From Candidatus Hydrogenedentota bacterium (GTDB lineage Bacteria > Hydrogenedentota > Hydrogenedentia > Hydrogenedentiales > GCA-2746185), in the NCBI GenBank assembly GCA_012965445.1, contig DTSJ01000490.1, positions 1-6,264 of the forward strand: a stretch of DNA of 6,264 nt, in the 5' to 3' direction. Below the pieces are notes generated by a model. That model made no database searches. It was not told the origin of the DNA and worked only from the letters and a program-made list of their open reading frames with translations. The position numbers were made by a program, and so were the translations under genes. Every line of letters begins with the position of its first letter. Position 1 is the stretch's first letter. Positions 1 through 5,619 of this stretch are shown here, in pieces.

Positions 1-116
1 TTTTCCGTGTGTGGAAATATATTCTTGCCCGCGCATCTTGTTTTGGGAGAGTTTCGTTTGTGATACAGGGGTGTTGATACTGGAAACATGGGGGGATCTT
101 CAAGTTTCGACTGGAT
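1..116. other. left-edge stretch with no supported gene
   Basis: Nothing here can be called a gene. Plus-strand frames reach stops at 61-63, 75-77 and 122-124. Any of them could be the tail of a gene entering from the left, but none resembles a family I know. A minus-strand frame is open from an ATG at 244 to the left edge, but it has no ribosome binding site and an odd composition rich in Pro, Gln and His. Confidence 0.4.
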
Positions 117-131
117 TGGCATAGGGGTTGC
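117..131 (+). promoter_or_regulatory. sigma-54 (-24/-12) promoter candidate for the flagellar remnant
   Basis: TGGCAT at 117-122 and TTGC at 128-131 match the RpoN consensus TGGCAC-N5-TTGC. The key GG (118-119) and GC (130-131) doublets lie exactly 12 bases apart. Transcription would start near 143 and leave a leader of about 170 bases before the ATG at 313. Many flagellar operons are RpoN-dependent, so the position fits. No activator site was recognised, and the call rests on the motif alone. Confidence 0.45.
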
Positions 132-180
132 GTTATGGATTTTGGACCTGCTCCCATTTTAGTCCAATCCGTGAGTGGTT

Positions 181-242
181 GGCCCGGTGTTCGTGATACT
201 CCCCTAGGTATTCGATTCCGTCGCTGGAACAGCACCGGGGCC
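181..242 (+). other. nested hairpin in the leader of the flagellar remnant
   Basis: Bases 181-191 pair with 231-242 as an 11-bp stem with one bulged G (237) and one G-U pair. Inside it, 195-200 can pair with 207-212, closing a small loop. The G-U pairs favour a plus-strand RNA. It would lie within the 5' leader of a transcript from the 117-131 promoter. It has no U tract, so it is not a simple terminator, and it matches no RNA family I recognise. Confidence 0.35.
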
Positions 243-312
243 ATCCCATGGGATTGTATTGTGCAGCGGGACTAGGGAACGGATTGAGATACGCGCAAAG
301 GAAGATTGGTAC

Positions 313-480
313 ATGATTCAGGGATTGTACACAGCGGCAAATGGGATGATCGCGGTTGAGGATCGTCAGGCGGTAATTGCCAATAACATCGCGAATCTAT
401 CGACGAACGGTTTTAAGCGTCAGCTGAGTGTTCAGACCTTACTCTCTCGCGCGTATTGGTGCAACGCAAAACCGTCTTGA
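313..480 (+). pseudogene. FlgF/FlgG-type flagellar rod/hook protein, N-terminal fragment
   Basis: The ATG at 313 is preceded by AAAGGAAG (297-304), a good ribosome binding site. The first ~41 residues carry the signature N-terminus of axial flagellar proteins: MIQGLYTAANGM, then IANNIANLSTNGFKRQ. That helix packs in the basal-body rod or hook. FlgF and FlgG proteins are about 240-265 residues long. Here homology stops near codon 41 (about 435), followed by about 14 unrelated residues and a stop at 478-480. A TTG at 259 lengthens the frame but adds nothing family-like. After the break, the other frame encodes the end of a FlgL-like protein (428-661), so this is a deletion fusion rather than a simple nonsense mutation. 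FlgF and FlgG cannot be told apart from this fragment. The product is not expected to work. Confidence 0.85.
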
Positions 481-661
481 AAGCGTATTGAACAACACTG
501 AGGACTTTATATTGTCACTTCAGGAGCAGCTTTCGAATAAGGTGGATGCTGATTTTGCGGAGACGATGTTACAGTTCGATGTACAGCAAAACGCCTTCGA
601 ATCTGCGCTGAATGCTGTGGCACGAGTGATTCAGAACACATTGCTTGATTTCATTCGCTAA
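428..661 (+). pseudogene. flgL: FlgL/flagellin-type hook-filament junction protein, C-terminal fragment
   Basis: The open frame from a GTG at 428 has recognisable homology from about 446. It shows the flagellin-superfamily C-terminus: LARIGATQNRLESVLNN, then the VDADFAETMLQFDVQQNAFESAL region, ending in LLDFIR and TAA. In FlgL (hook-associated protein 3, about 290-400 residues) this helix pairs with the N-terminal helix in the filament core. The aromatic-hydrophobic LLDFI-type end fits FlgL better than flagellin. The N-terminal helix and central domain are absent, and the frame differs by one base from the FlgF/G fragment just before it, so no fused protein is made without a frameshift. There is no convincing ribosome binding site at 428. 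I infer a remnant left by a deletion. Confidence 0.8.
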
Positions 662-668
662 ATCGGGT

Positions 669-697
669 TTGTGAATCGATATCGACCTTGCTATACT
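669..697 (+). promoter_or_regulatory. sigma-70-type promoter for the lipoprotein gene
   Basis: TTGTGA (669-674, 4 of 6 to consensus), a 17-base spacer, and TATACT (692-697, 5 of 6) form the best housekeeping-type promoter in the window. The predicted start near 704 leaves about 32 bases before the GTG at 736. The spacer contains the perfect 10-base palindrome TCGATATCGA (676-685), a possible operator. Confidence 0.6.
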
Positions 698-735
698 TCT
701 TTCAGGCGTAGTTGATTTTGTAGAAGGGGGTTATC

Positions 736-1242
736 GTGCGCACATTCTGTATAGCTATCACGTCAATTTTCTTTGTCGGCTGCGGGGGAGGTGTCGGCAA
801 CACAATTCTTCAGGATTTTGGTATACGGGATCGGCCGGAAGATTATGTATCCGGGGCTGACCGTGTAATGGAGTCGATGCGAGCCGTTGGCGCGACGGAA
901 ATCAAGCGTTTGAATTCCGCGAATCGGCATGGGGAGATCAGGTACGACGGTTCCGATGCGCTTCGGGGAAAGTTTTATAAGGAAGTGCGCGTGTACACGA
1001 AGTCGTATCCGCTGGATGCCCAGCCTATTGGTCGTCAGGGGAATCGGAAAGAAACAGGCTTCAGGGGTCTGATTGAGTACGCTTACGTGTTGAATGAAAG
1101 CGCACGATTTGCGAATCGAACCGAAGCGGCTGCTGCGAACGCTGATATTCCCGGACGTGCGGTTGCGCGTGAGCGGTATCGGTATCGTTTTACATCTGGC
1201 GGTGCGTGGGACGGCGGGAAGGGTGAACTGGTCCGCCAGTGA
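736..1242 (+). CDS. predicted lipoprotein of unknown function
   Basis: I do not recognise the family of this 168-residue protein. The GTG start at 736 has a strong ribosome binding site, AGAAGGGGG (722-730). Residues 1-16 form a short lipoprotein signal: one Arg, a hydrophobic core, and the lipobox FVGC with the acylated Cys at 16, followed by GGG. Gly at +2 is not an inner-membrane retention signal, so an outer-membrane lipoprotein is likely. The mature part has no further membrane segment and is rich in Arg, Tyr and Glu. It has tyrosine-rich strand-like patches, KEVRVYTKSYPL (around residues 82-93) and ERYRYRFTSGG (around 146-156), and an Ala-rich stretch between them, which suggests a small soluble domain. 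It has its own promoter and faces the convergent TerB-like gene with a 16-base gap. It follows the flagellar remnant, but nothing in it suggests a flagellar role. Confidence 0.75.
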   Translation: MRTFCIAITSIFFVGCGGGVGNTILQDFGIRDRPEDYVSGADRVMESMRAVGATEIKRLNSANRHGEIRYDGSDALRGKFYKEVRVYTKSYPLDAQPIGRQGNRKETGFRGLIEYAYVLNESARFANRTEAAAANADIPGRAVARERYRYRFTSGGAWDGGKGELVRQ

Positions 1243-1258
1243 TTGGTTTCTGAACGGG

Positions 1259-1729
1259 TCAGGCGTTACGTGCTTCTTTGAGGATTTTCGTCTTAGACTC
1301 TATGAGTTCCCCGTGCGTGAGATTGAAGAGTTTGGCCAGCTGATGGGCGAGATGGTTTTCGTGTCCGTCGATTGATCCGTCAGCAACGACGACGCGCCAG
1401 ACTTCGTCGATGATCTCCAATTTTTCATCGTGATTGCATGAGTCGTTGATTTGATGGGTAAACGCCCATAAATCCTTGCTTTCTTTTCTTTCTTCGGTAG
1501 CGAGTTCGATGAGTTCGTTTGCGTCTTCTTCTGTAAGGACGAAACGTGTTCGCAATGATTGAACGACGCTGGTACGTTCTTCTGCGGTAAATTCGTCGTC
1601 AGCCATGGCCATTTCGAGGAGTACGACGCAGGTGGCGGCTTTCAATCGTTCTTCGCGAACGTTGGACGGCGGTAGTACATGCGAATCGGATGTTTCGGGT
1701 GAGAAAAGACTTTTGAGTGCTTGAATCAT
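1259..1729 (-). CDS. TerB-like family protein
   Basis: This 156-residue soluble protein looks all-helical and lacks a signal peptide. After a variable lead (1-25), it shows the two-repeat layout of TerB/DjlA-N-terminal-like domains. Residues 28-51 hold the first helix followed by the acidic motif MADDEFTAEE. Residues 105-142 hold the second half, with VADGSIDGHENHLAHQLAKLFNL, whose spacing mirrors the first acidic loop. In this family the acidic loops are thought to bind metal. TerB members are linked to tellurite resistance or stress, but many stand-alone copies, like this one, have no proven role, so tellurite resistance should not be assumed. No other ter genes are visible. The start at 1729 has GGAGAA about 12 bases upstream. 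A TATAAA at 1766-1761 (minus strand) could be its -10 box. Confidence 0.8.
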   Translation of the reverse strand: MIQALKSLFSPETSDSHVLPPSNVREERLKAATCVVLLEMAMADDEFTAEERTSVVQSLRTRFVLTEEDANELIELATEERKESKDLWAFTHQINDSCNHDEKLEIIDEVWRVVVADGSIDGHENHLAHQLAKLFNLTHGELIESKTKILKEARNA

Positions 1730-1786
1730 GTTTTGTAAGTTCTCCGTGCTTGGATAGCTTTTTATAAACCTGAGAGATTTGGCGTG

Positions 1787-1851
1787 AATAACTTGACCGG
1801 ATTTGAAGGCTTATTGCGAAACACAATGTCTCAGGTCCGAGTCAAGTTATT
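1787..1851 (+). repeat. long inverted repeat / RNA hairpin
   Basis: AATAACTTGAC (1787-1797) is the perfect reverse complement of 1841-1851. After one bulged A (1840), the stem continues as 1798-1805 with 1832-1839, including two G-U pairs, for 19 pairs in all. ATTG (1813-1816) and CAAT (1824-1827) can pair in the loop. The G-U pairs become A-C mismatches on the minus strand, so a plus-strand RNA is favoured. No run of T follows on either strand, which argues against an ordinary terminator. It could be a small RNA, a leader element or a miniature repeat. Confidence 0.6.
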
Positions 1852-2003
1852 TGGAATCCTGCCCGAATAACGTGGGGGGATGCAACTCTTTGGATGTTTT
1901 CCGAATAGAGTTACGGAAATCTTCGTTTGGAGTTCAGCGATCTCAAATGTGTTTATCATATGAATCTCATGCAGAATTTCTTTATCGTGGGTGTGTTTGG
2001 CTT

Positions 2004-2012
2004 TGATATACT
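2004..2012 (+). promoter_or_regulatory. extended -10 promoter candidate for murC
   Basis: TGATATACT combines a TG dinucleotide with TATACT (5 of 6 to the -10 consensus). No good -35 box lies 16-18 bases upstream, which is tolerated at extended -10 promoters. Transcription would start near 2019, giving a leader of about 44 bases to the murC start. Confidence 0.45.
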
Positions 2013-2041
2013 GCTGGAAATTTTGAACGGGGGAATCGGGC

Positions 2042-2053
2042 ATGGCCCGGTAA
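2042..2053 (+). promoter_or_regulatory. three-codon leader frame (Met-Ala-Arg-stop) in frame with murC
   Basis: The ATG at 2042 follows GGGGGA (2029-2034) with a 7-base spacer, a better initiation context than murC's own GTG. It reads three codons and stops at TAA (2051-2053), inside the murC ribosome binding site. The same bases form the hairpin 2035-2051. It could be a leader peptide affecting murC translation, or a former murC start cut off by a stop codon. Confidence 0.35.
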
Positions 2054-2062
2054 GGCGCTCCA

Positions 2063-3499
2063 GTGTTGATTGGCACTACCAAACAGATTCATTTCGTCGG
2101 GGTTGGCGGGATCGGTATGAGCGGTCTTGCTGAGATACTGATGAATCTGGGCTATAGTGTTACGGGATCTGATCTGATCACCTCGAGCATTGTGAAGCGT
2201 CTGGAGGGTTTTGGTCTTGGGTTTCATGAGGGCCATGCCGGGGAGAATATAGGCGACGCAGCGATCGTGGTGGTGTCCGCGGCTGTGGGGGATGATAATG
2301 CGGAAGTAAGAGCTGCGCGGGAACGTGGGATTCCGATCCTCCATCGCAGCGAGGTGCTGGCGGATATTCTTCGTATGAAACCGAATGCTGTCGTCGTGGG
2401 CGGCAGCCACGGTAAGACGACGACGACTTCGATGATCAGCGCGATACTGGACGAGGCGGATATTGGGGCTACTTCGATTGTGGGGGGGATTCTTCATCGG
2501 AGTGGAACGAATGCGCGTTGGGGGGCCGGAGAGTATATTGTGGCTGAGGCGGATGAGCATGACGGTTCGTTTTTGAGGCTCCATCCTACGATTGGGGTAG
2601 TCACGAATATTGACACGGAGCATTTGGAGTATTACGGTACGCTGGATAATCTGAAGCGGGCATTCGTTGACTTCTGTAACGGGGTTCCTTTTTATGGGTA
2701 CTCCGTATTGTGCAGCGATTCAGAGAACGTTCGAAGAGTACTCAATTCGATCGAAAGTGTGGCGATTACCTATGGTCTTGAAGAGGGGGCATCGCTGCGG
2801 GGTATGAACATGCGTCTGGGTCACAACGACACCTCGGAGAGTATGGCGAGTCGAATTCGGAGCGTGACAACCAGTATTGATGTGGTGTGTGAGGACGAGC
2901 GGCTAGGCGTTGAGGGGCTGCTGGGAACGCTGGAGGTTCGGTCGCTGGGGGAGAACAATGTTCGGAATGCTTTGGCGGCCTGTACGGTGGGATTGTGCCT
3001 TGGTCTTTCGTTTGACGTTATTTGTGAAGGCCTTCGGCATTTCGACGGGGTCGAACGGCGGCTTGAAGTTCGCGGCGAGTCAAAAGAGATTACGGTTGCT
3101 GAGGATTATGCGCACCATCCGACAGAGATCCAGAGTACGCTTGAGGCCATCCGGTGGATGGAGCCGAATCGCGTGGTCTGTGTGTTTCAACCACACTTGT
3201 ACAGTCGCACGAAGTTTTTTTATGCGGAGTTCAGCGATATATTGAGTGAGTTTGACCTTGCCATTGTGACGGACATTTATCCGTCGAGAGAGGAAGCGCT
3301 GCCGGGCGTGGATTCGGGATTGATAGTTGATCATGCACGGGCATCCGGGGCGGATCATGTGTCTCTGGTGAGCGACATGAATGGCGTGGCTAATGCACTG
3401 ATTCCGCAGCTTGAGGCCGGTGATGTGGTATTGGTGCTGGGTGCTGGTGATGTGAACAGGATAGTGCCTTCTCTTCTTGACGAGCTGGCTGGCGTGTAA
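2063..3499 (+). CDS. murC: UDP-N-acetylmuramate--L-alanine ligase (MurC)
   Basis: This cytoplasmic ATP-dependent ligase adds L-alanine to UDP-MurNAc, the first amino acid of the peptidoglycan stem peptide. It has 478 residues, normal for MurC. The N-terminal UDP-binding domain begins with HFVGVGGIGMSGLAEIL (10-26). The ATP loop is GGSHGKTTTT (113-122), followed by AEADEHDGSF (161-170), TNIDTEHLEYYG (181-192) and ENNVRNALAA (297-306). The C-terminal domain carries GVERRLEVRG (329-338), EDYAHHPTEI (347-356), QPHLYSRTK (376-384) and DIYPSREEALPG (404-415). These features point to MurC rather than MurD, MurE, MurF or Mpl. Asn replaces the His usual in the G-H-N-V motif at about 298, a change also tolerated in other Mur ligases. 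The GTG at 2063 has AAGG (2052-2055) upstream; an in-frame ATG at 2042 is cut off by a stop. Its TAA shares its last base with the ftsQ ATG. Confidence 0.97.
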   Translation: MLIGTTKQIHFVGVGGIGMSGLAEILMNLGYSVTGSDLITSSIVKRLEGFGLGFHEGHAGENIGDAAIVVVSAAVGDDNAEVRAARERGIPILHRSEVLADILRMKPNAVVVGGSHGKTTTTSMISAILDEADIGATSIVGGILHRSGTNARWGAGEYIVAEADEHDGSFLRLHPTIGVVTNIDTEHLEYYGTLDNLKRAFVDFCNGVPFYGYSVLCSDSENVRRVLNSIESVAITYGLEEGASLRGMNMRLGHNDTSESMASRIRSVTTSIDVVCEDERLGVEGLLGTLEVRSLGENNVRNALAACTVGLCLGLSFDVICEGLRHFDGVERRLEVRGESKEITVAEDYAHHPTEIQSTLEAIRWMEPNRVVCVFQPHLYSRTKFFYAEFSDILSEFDLAIVTDIYPSREEALPGVDSGLIVDHARASGADHVSLVSDMNGVANALIPQLEAGDVVLVLGAGDVNRIVPSLLDELAGV

Positions 3500-4287
3500 T
3501 GGGGAAACAGAGTGCATATGCACACCGCAAACGCGGACGCAAACCGCCGCAGAGTCGAAAACGATTCCTGCTGGTGTTTGAAGCGGGCGTGTGTGTTGCA
3601 GCCCTTGGTGCTCTTGGTTACTATTTTTATCAATACACGGTGGGTTCCGAACAGTTTCGGGTTGGTACGATTCGGATAGAGGGACTGCGGGTATTGGATG
3701 AGGATGACGTCGTGCGTCAGTCGGGATTGCTGGAAGGCGGCAACGTTCTCTATTTGGACGTCGAGGGAGTCTGTCGTTCCGTGGAGGAACTTCCCTACGT
3801 TCGTGCGTGCACATTGCGACAGGTGTTCCCGGATACGGTGATTCTGGAAATCACAGAGCGAGTCGGCATCCTGACGCTTCAATTGAACAGTCGTTCCTAT
3901 CTGATTGATGAGGATGGAGTGGTCCTTCGGGAATTTGCGAGCGAGGAATCGCCGTTGACTCCGTTTATTACCAATGTCGGGGAGCTGGATTTCGTTGAAA
4001 TAGGTGATGAGCTGGGTCAGGCAGGGCTGCAGGGTGCATTGGCGGTGTGGGCCGAGTTTTCCCGACTTCCCATGGCGAAGGGTATCACGGTATCGGAGAT
4101 AGCGGCCCTTTCTGAGAGGGAGTTGGTGATGTATTGTGATGACCTCGTTTATGAGATCCGGTGGGGACACGACGATGTAGAAGGTCAGGCGATGCGGTTG
4201 AATGTTCTCTGGGAAAGCGAGGGAGGCTCATTGAATTGCAACGAGTACCTGGATCTGAGATTTGAGGACAATCTGGTGTGTAAATAG
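3499..4287 (+). CDS. ftsQ: cell division protein FtsQ/DivIB
   Basis: FtsQ is a bitopic inner-membrane protein that, with FtsB and FtsL, links the Z ring to septal peptidoglycan synthesis. This 262-residue protein has the family layout. A very basic cytoplasmic tail (1-22, many Lys and Arg) is followed by one membrane segment (about 24-45, with a Glu at 28). A POTRA domain spans about 53-122, from FRVGTIRIEGLRVL through VFPDTVILEITER. The FtsQ beta domain then begins with SYLIDEDGVVL (133-143) and ends with a strand, YLDLRFEDNLVCK, typical of the FtsQ C-terminus. The ATG overlaps the murC stop (TAATG), so the two are probably translationally coupled. The next gene is ftsZ, and the usual ftsA between them is missing. 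An outer-membrane POTRA protein is excluded by the single membrane segment and small size. Confidence 0.92.
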   Translation: MGKQSAYAHRKRGRKPPQSRKRFLLVFEAGVCVAALGALGYYFYQYTVGSEQFRVGTIRIEGLRVLDEDDVVRQSGLLEGGNVLYLDVEGVCRSVEELPYVRACTLRQVFPDTVILEITERVGILTLQLNSRSYLIDEDGVVLREFASEESPLTPFITNVGELDFVEIGDELGQAGLQGALAVWAEFSRLPMAKGITVSEIAALSERELVMYCDDLVYEIRWGHDDVEGQAMRLNVLWESEGGSLNCNEYLDLRFEDNLVCK

Positions 4288-4308
4288 GCTTTAGGAAATC
4301 TGAGAGGG

Positions 4309-4337
4309 TTGTGTAGGGACAGCGCGGGTGATACTAT
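4309..4337 (+). promoter_or_regulatory. promoter candidate for ftsZ
   Basis: TTGTGT (4309-4314) and TACTAT (4332-4337) are 17 bases apart, and TG (4329-4330) makes the second an extended -10. Each box matches only 3-4 of 6 consensus bases. The predicted start near 4344 would let ftsZ be transcribed apart from murC-ftsQ. The similar TTGTG -35 in the lipoprotein promoter adds some support. Confidence 0.4.
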
Positions 4338-4348
4338 GATGTCGTCAT

Positions 4349-4382
4349 GGTTCGGGGCGCCAGTTCCGAATCGGGGGAACTG
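4349..4382 (+). promoter_or_regulatory. two mutually exclusive hairpins in the ftsZ leader
   Basis: Hairpin A pairs GGTTCGG (4349-4355) with CCGAATC (4366-4372), 7 pairs including one G-U. Hairpin B pairs CAGTTCC (4361-4367) with GGAACTG (4376-4382), 7 perfect pairs with an 8-base loop. They share bases and cannot form together. Hairpin B ends two bases before the ribosome binding site AGGAG (4385-4389). No run of T follows, so translational rather than terminator control would be the likelier use, if any. Confidence 0.4.
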
Positions 4383-4398
4383 ATAGGAGTAGTTTGCT

Positions 4399-5619
4399 AT
4401 GAGCATTGGTCTCAGTAACGAAACACCGTCTTTCGAGCAGAATGCGCTTATCAAGGTATGCGGCGTAGGCGGCGGCGGGGGGAACGCGGTCACGCGCATG
4501 ATCGAAGAGAATCTGCGGGACGTGGATTTTATTGCGATCAATACTGATGCGCAGGCGCTGAAGAAATCTCCAGCGGGTACTCGGCTTCAGATTGGTTCTG
4601 ATCTGACATCAGGCTTGGGATCCGGTGCGAAACCGGATATTGGGAAGCAGGCAGCGCTGGATGATCGGGAACGGATATTCGATGTGATCTCCGGCGCTGA
4701 CATGATATTTGTGACGACGGGCCTTGGGGGCGGAACGGGTACGGGAGCGGCACCGGTGGTGGCGGAAGTAGCGCGATCGAGCGGCGCGTTGACCGTGGGT
4801 ATCGCGACTCTGCCGTTTGCTTTTGAGGGTGCAGAACGTATGCAGAATGCTCTAAAGGGTCTTATTGAACTTGAAGAGCAAGTCGACACAATGATCGTGA
4901 TTCCGAATGATCGTGTTGAACGTCTTTGCCAGGAAAATATCTCGTTGCTGAACGCGTTTCATCAGGCTGATGAGGTGCTGCACAATGGTGTTCGGGCCAT
5001 ATCTGAGCTGATTACAATTCCCGGTCTAATCAATCTTGATTTCGCGGATGTGCGCACGATTATGCGGTCTCGCGGTCGCGCACTGATGGGTATTGGTGTT
5101 GCGGAAGGAGAGGGGCGCGCTGTCAGAGCGGCGGACGAGGCGATCATCTGTCCTTTGCTTGAGCAGAGTAATATTCATGGGGCTAAGGGCGTGATTGTGA
5201 ATATCAAGGGAGGATGTGATATCGGGATGCGGGAGGTGCAGGAGGCCGTATCTACGGTCCAGGCTGCGGCGCATCCGGACGCGAATATAATTTTCGGCGC
5301 GGTAATTGATGATGACGAACGGCCTGAGCTTCAAGTGACCGTGATTGCTGCGGGTTTTTCCCCGGGGGTATCGCAGGAATATCTTGCGAACAGCGAACGG
5401 ATTGCCCAAGGCACGGCTACGTCTGTCGCAGTTGAGAGCGACTCTGCGTCTACAGAGGCAGAGTCGGAAGAAACTGATGAGGCAGCATCTGAAAAGAGTG
5501 CAGATGAGTTATTGTTTCCGACGGAAGATACTGATGCTCCACAGCCTACGAAACGAGTGGAGGCGGATGAGGATTTGAGTATTCCGGCGTTTATGCGAAA
5601 GAGAAAGAAGAGTCTGTGA
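4399..5619 (+). CDS. ftsZ: cell division GTPase FtsZ
   Basis: FtsZ is a tubulin-like GTPase that polymerises into the cytoplasmic Z ring at midcell and recruits the divisome. The 406-residue protein is of normal length. It shows the glycine-rich start KVCGVGGGGGNAV (19-31), AINTDAQAL (46-54), and the tubulin signature GGGTGTG (110-116). The catalytic T7 loop NLDFADV (212-218) has both acidic residues (Asp214, Asp217) needed for GTP hydrolysis across the subunit interface. The core ends near 335. An acidic Ser/Glu/Asp-rich linker (about 340-392) leads to the conserved tail LSIPAFMRKRKKSL, the docking peptide for membrane anchors such as FtsA, ZipA or SepF. The ATG has AGGAG (4385-4389) nine bases upstream. 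No ftsA lies beside it, so the tail's partner is encoded elsewhere. Its TGA overlaps the start of pilT by four bases. Confidence 0.99.
   Translation: MSIGLSNETPSFEQNALIKVCGVGGGGGNAVTRMIEENLRDVDFIAINTDAQALKKSPAGTRLQIGSDLTSGLGSGAKPDIGKQAALDDRERIFDVISGADMIFVTTGLGGGTGTGAAPVVAEVARSSGALTVGIATLPFAFEGAERMQNALKGLIELEEQVDTMIVIPNDRVERLCQENISLLNAFHQADEVLHNGVRAISELITIPGLINLDFADVRTIMRSRGRALMGIGVAEGEGRAVRAADEAIICPLLEQSNIHGAKGVIVNIKGGCDIGMREVQEAVSTVQAAAHPDANIIFGAVIDDDERPELQVTVIAAGFSPGVSQEYLANSERIAQGTATSVAVESDSASTEAESEETDEAASEKSADELLFPTEDTDAPQPTKRVEADEDLSIPAFMRKRKKSL

Larger units (their letters stand above)
1730..2062. other. 333-base divergent intergenic region between the terB-like gene and murC
   Basis: No gene is supported; short frames here have no ribosome binding site and resemble nothing. 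It holds the long hairpin at 1787-1851 and a weaker hairpin of AACTCT (1884-1889) with AGAGTT (1907-1912). Further right are a promoter candidate at 2004-2012 and a small hairpin (2035-2051) directly ahead of the murC ribosome binding site. Confidence 0.6.

Noticed and set aside
91..135. A tmRNA-like 5' end: a run of G followed, 15 bases on, by TTCGAC.
   Set aside because: The spacing resembles ssrA, but no matching acceptor strand, T-arm or A-rich tag frame follows within 350 bases. The flagellar fragment begins at 313. Chance similarity is more likely.
181..242. A possible tRNA, suggested by the paired GC-rich ends and a TTCGATT stretch.
   Set aside because: At 62 bases it is too short, the T-arm stem does not pair, and no anticodon arm can be drawn.
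1..244. Minus-strand frame open from an ATG at 244 to the left edge (about 81 codons).
   Set aside because: It has no ribosome binding site, no recognisable domain and an atypical composition. It also lies antisense to the promoter and leader signals.
135..275. Plus-strand 46-codon frame beginning at an ATG at 135.
   Set aside because: It lacks a ribosome binding site and family resemblance, and it runs through the structured leader.
1243..1258. A bidirectional terminator in the gap between the convergent lipoprotein and terB-like genes.
   Set aside because: The 16-base gap has no stem followed by a T run on either strand.
1982..2623. Long minus-strand open frame (213 codons) opposite the start of murC.
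   Set aside because: It is antisense to a certain MurC coding region, is rich in Arg, His and Pro, and has no domain similarity.
3080..4170. Two long minus-strand frames opposite murC and ftsQ.
   Set aside because: Both overlap confident genes on the opposite strand and have shadow-type composition with no recognisable motif.
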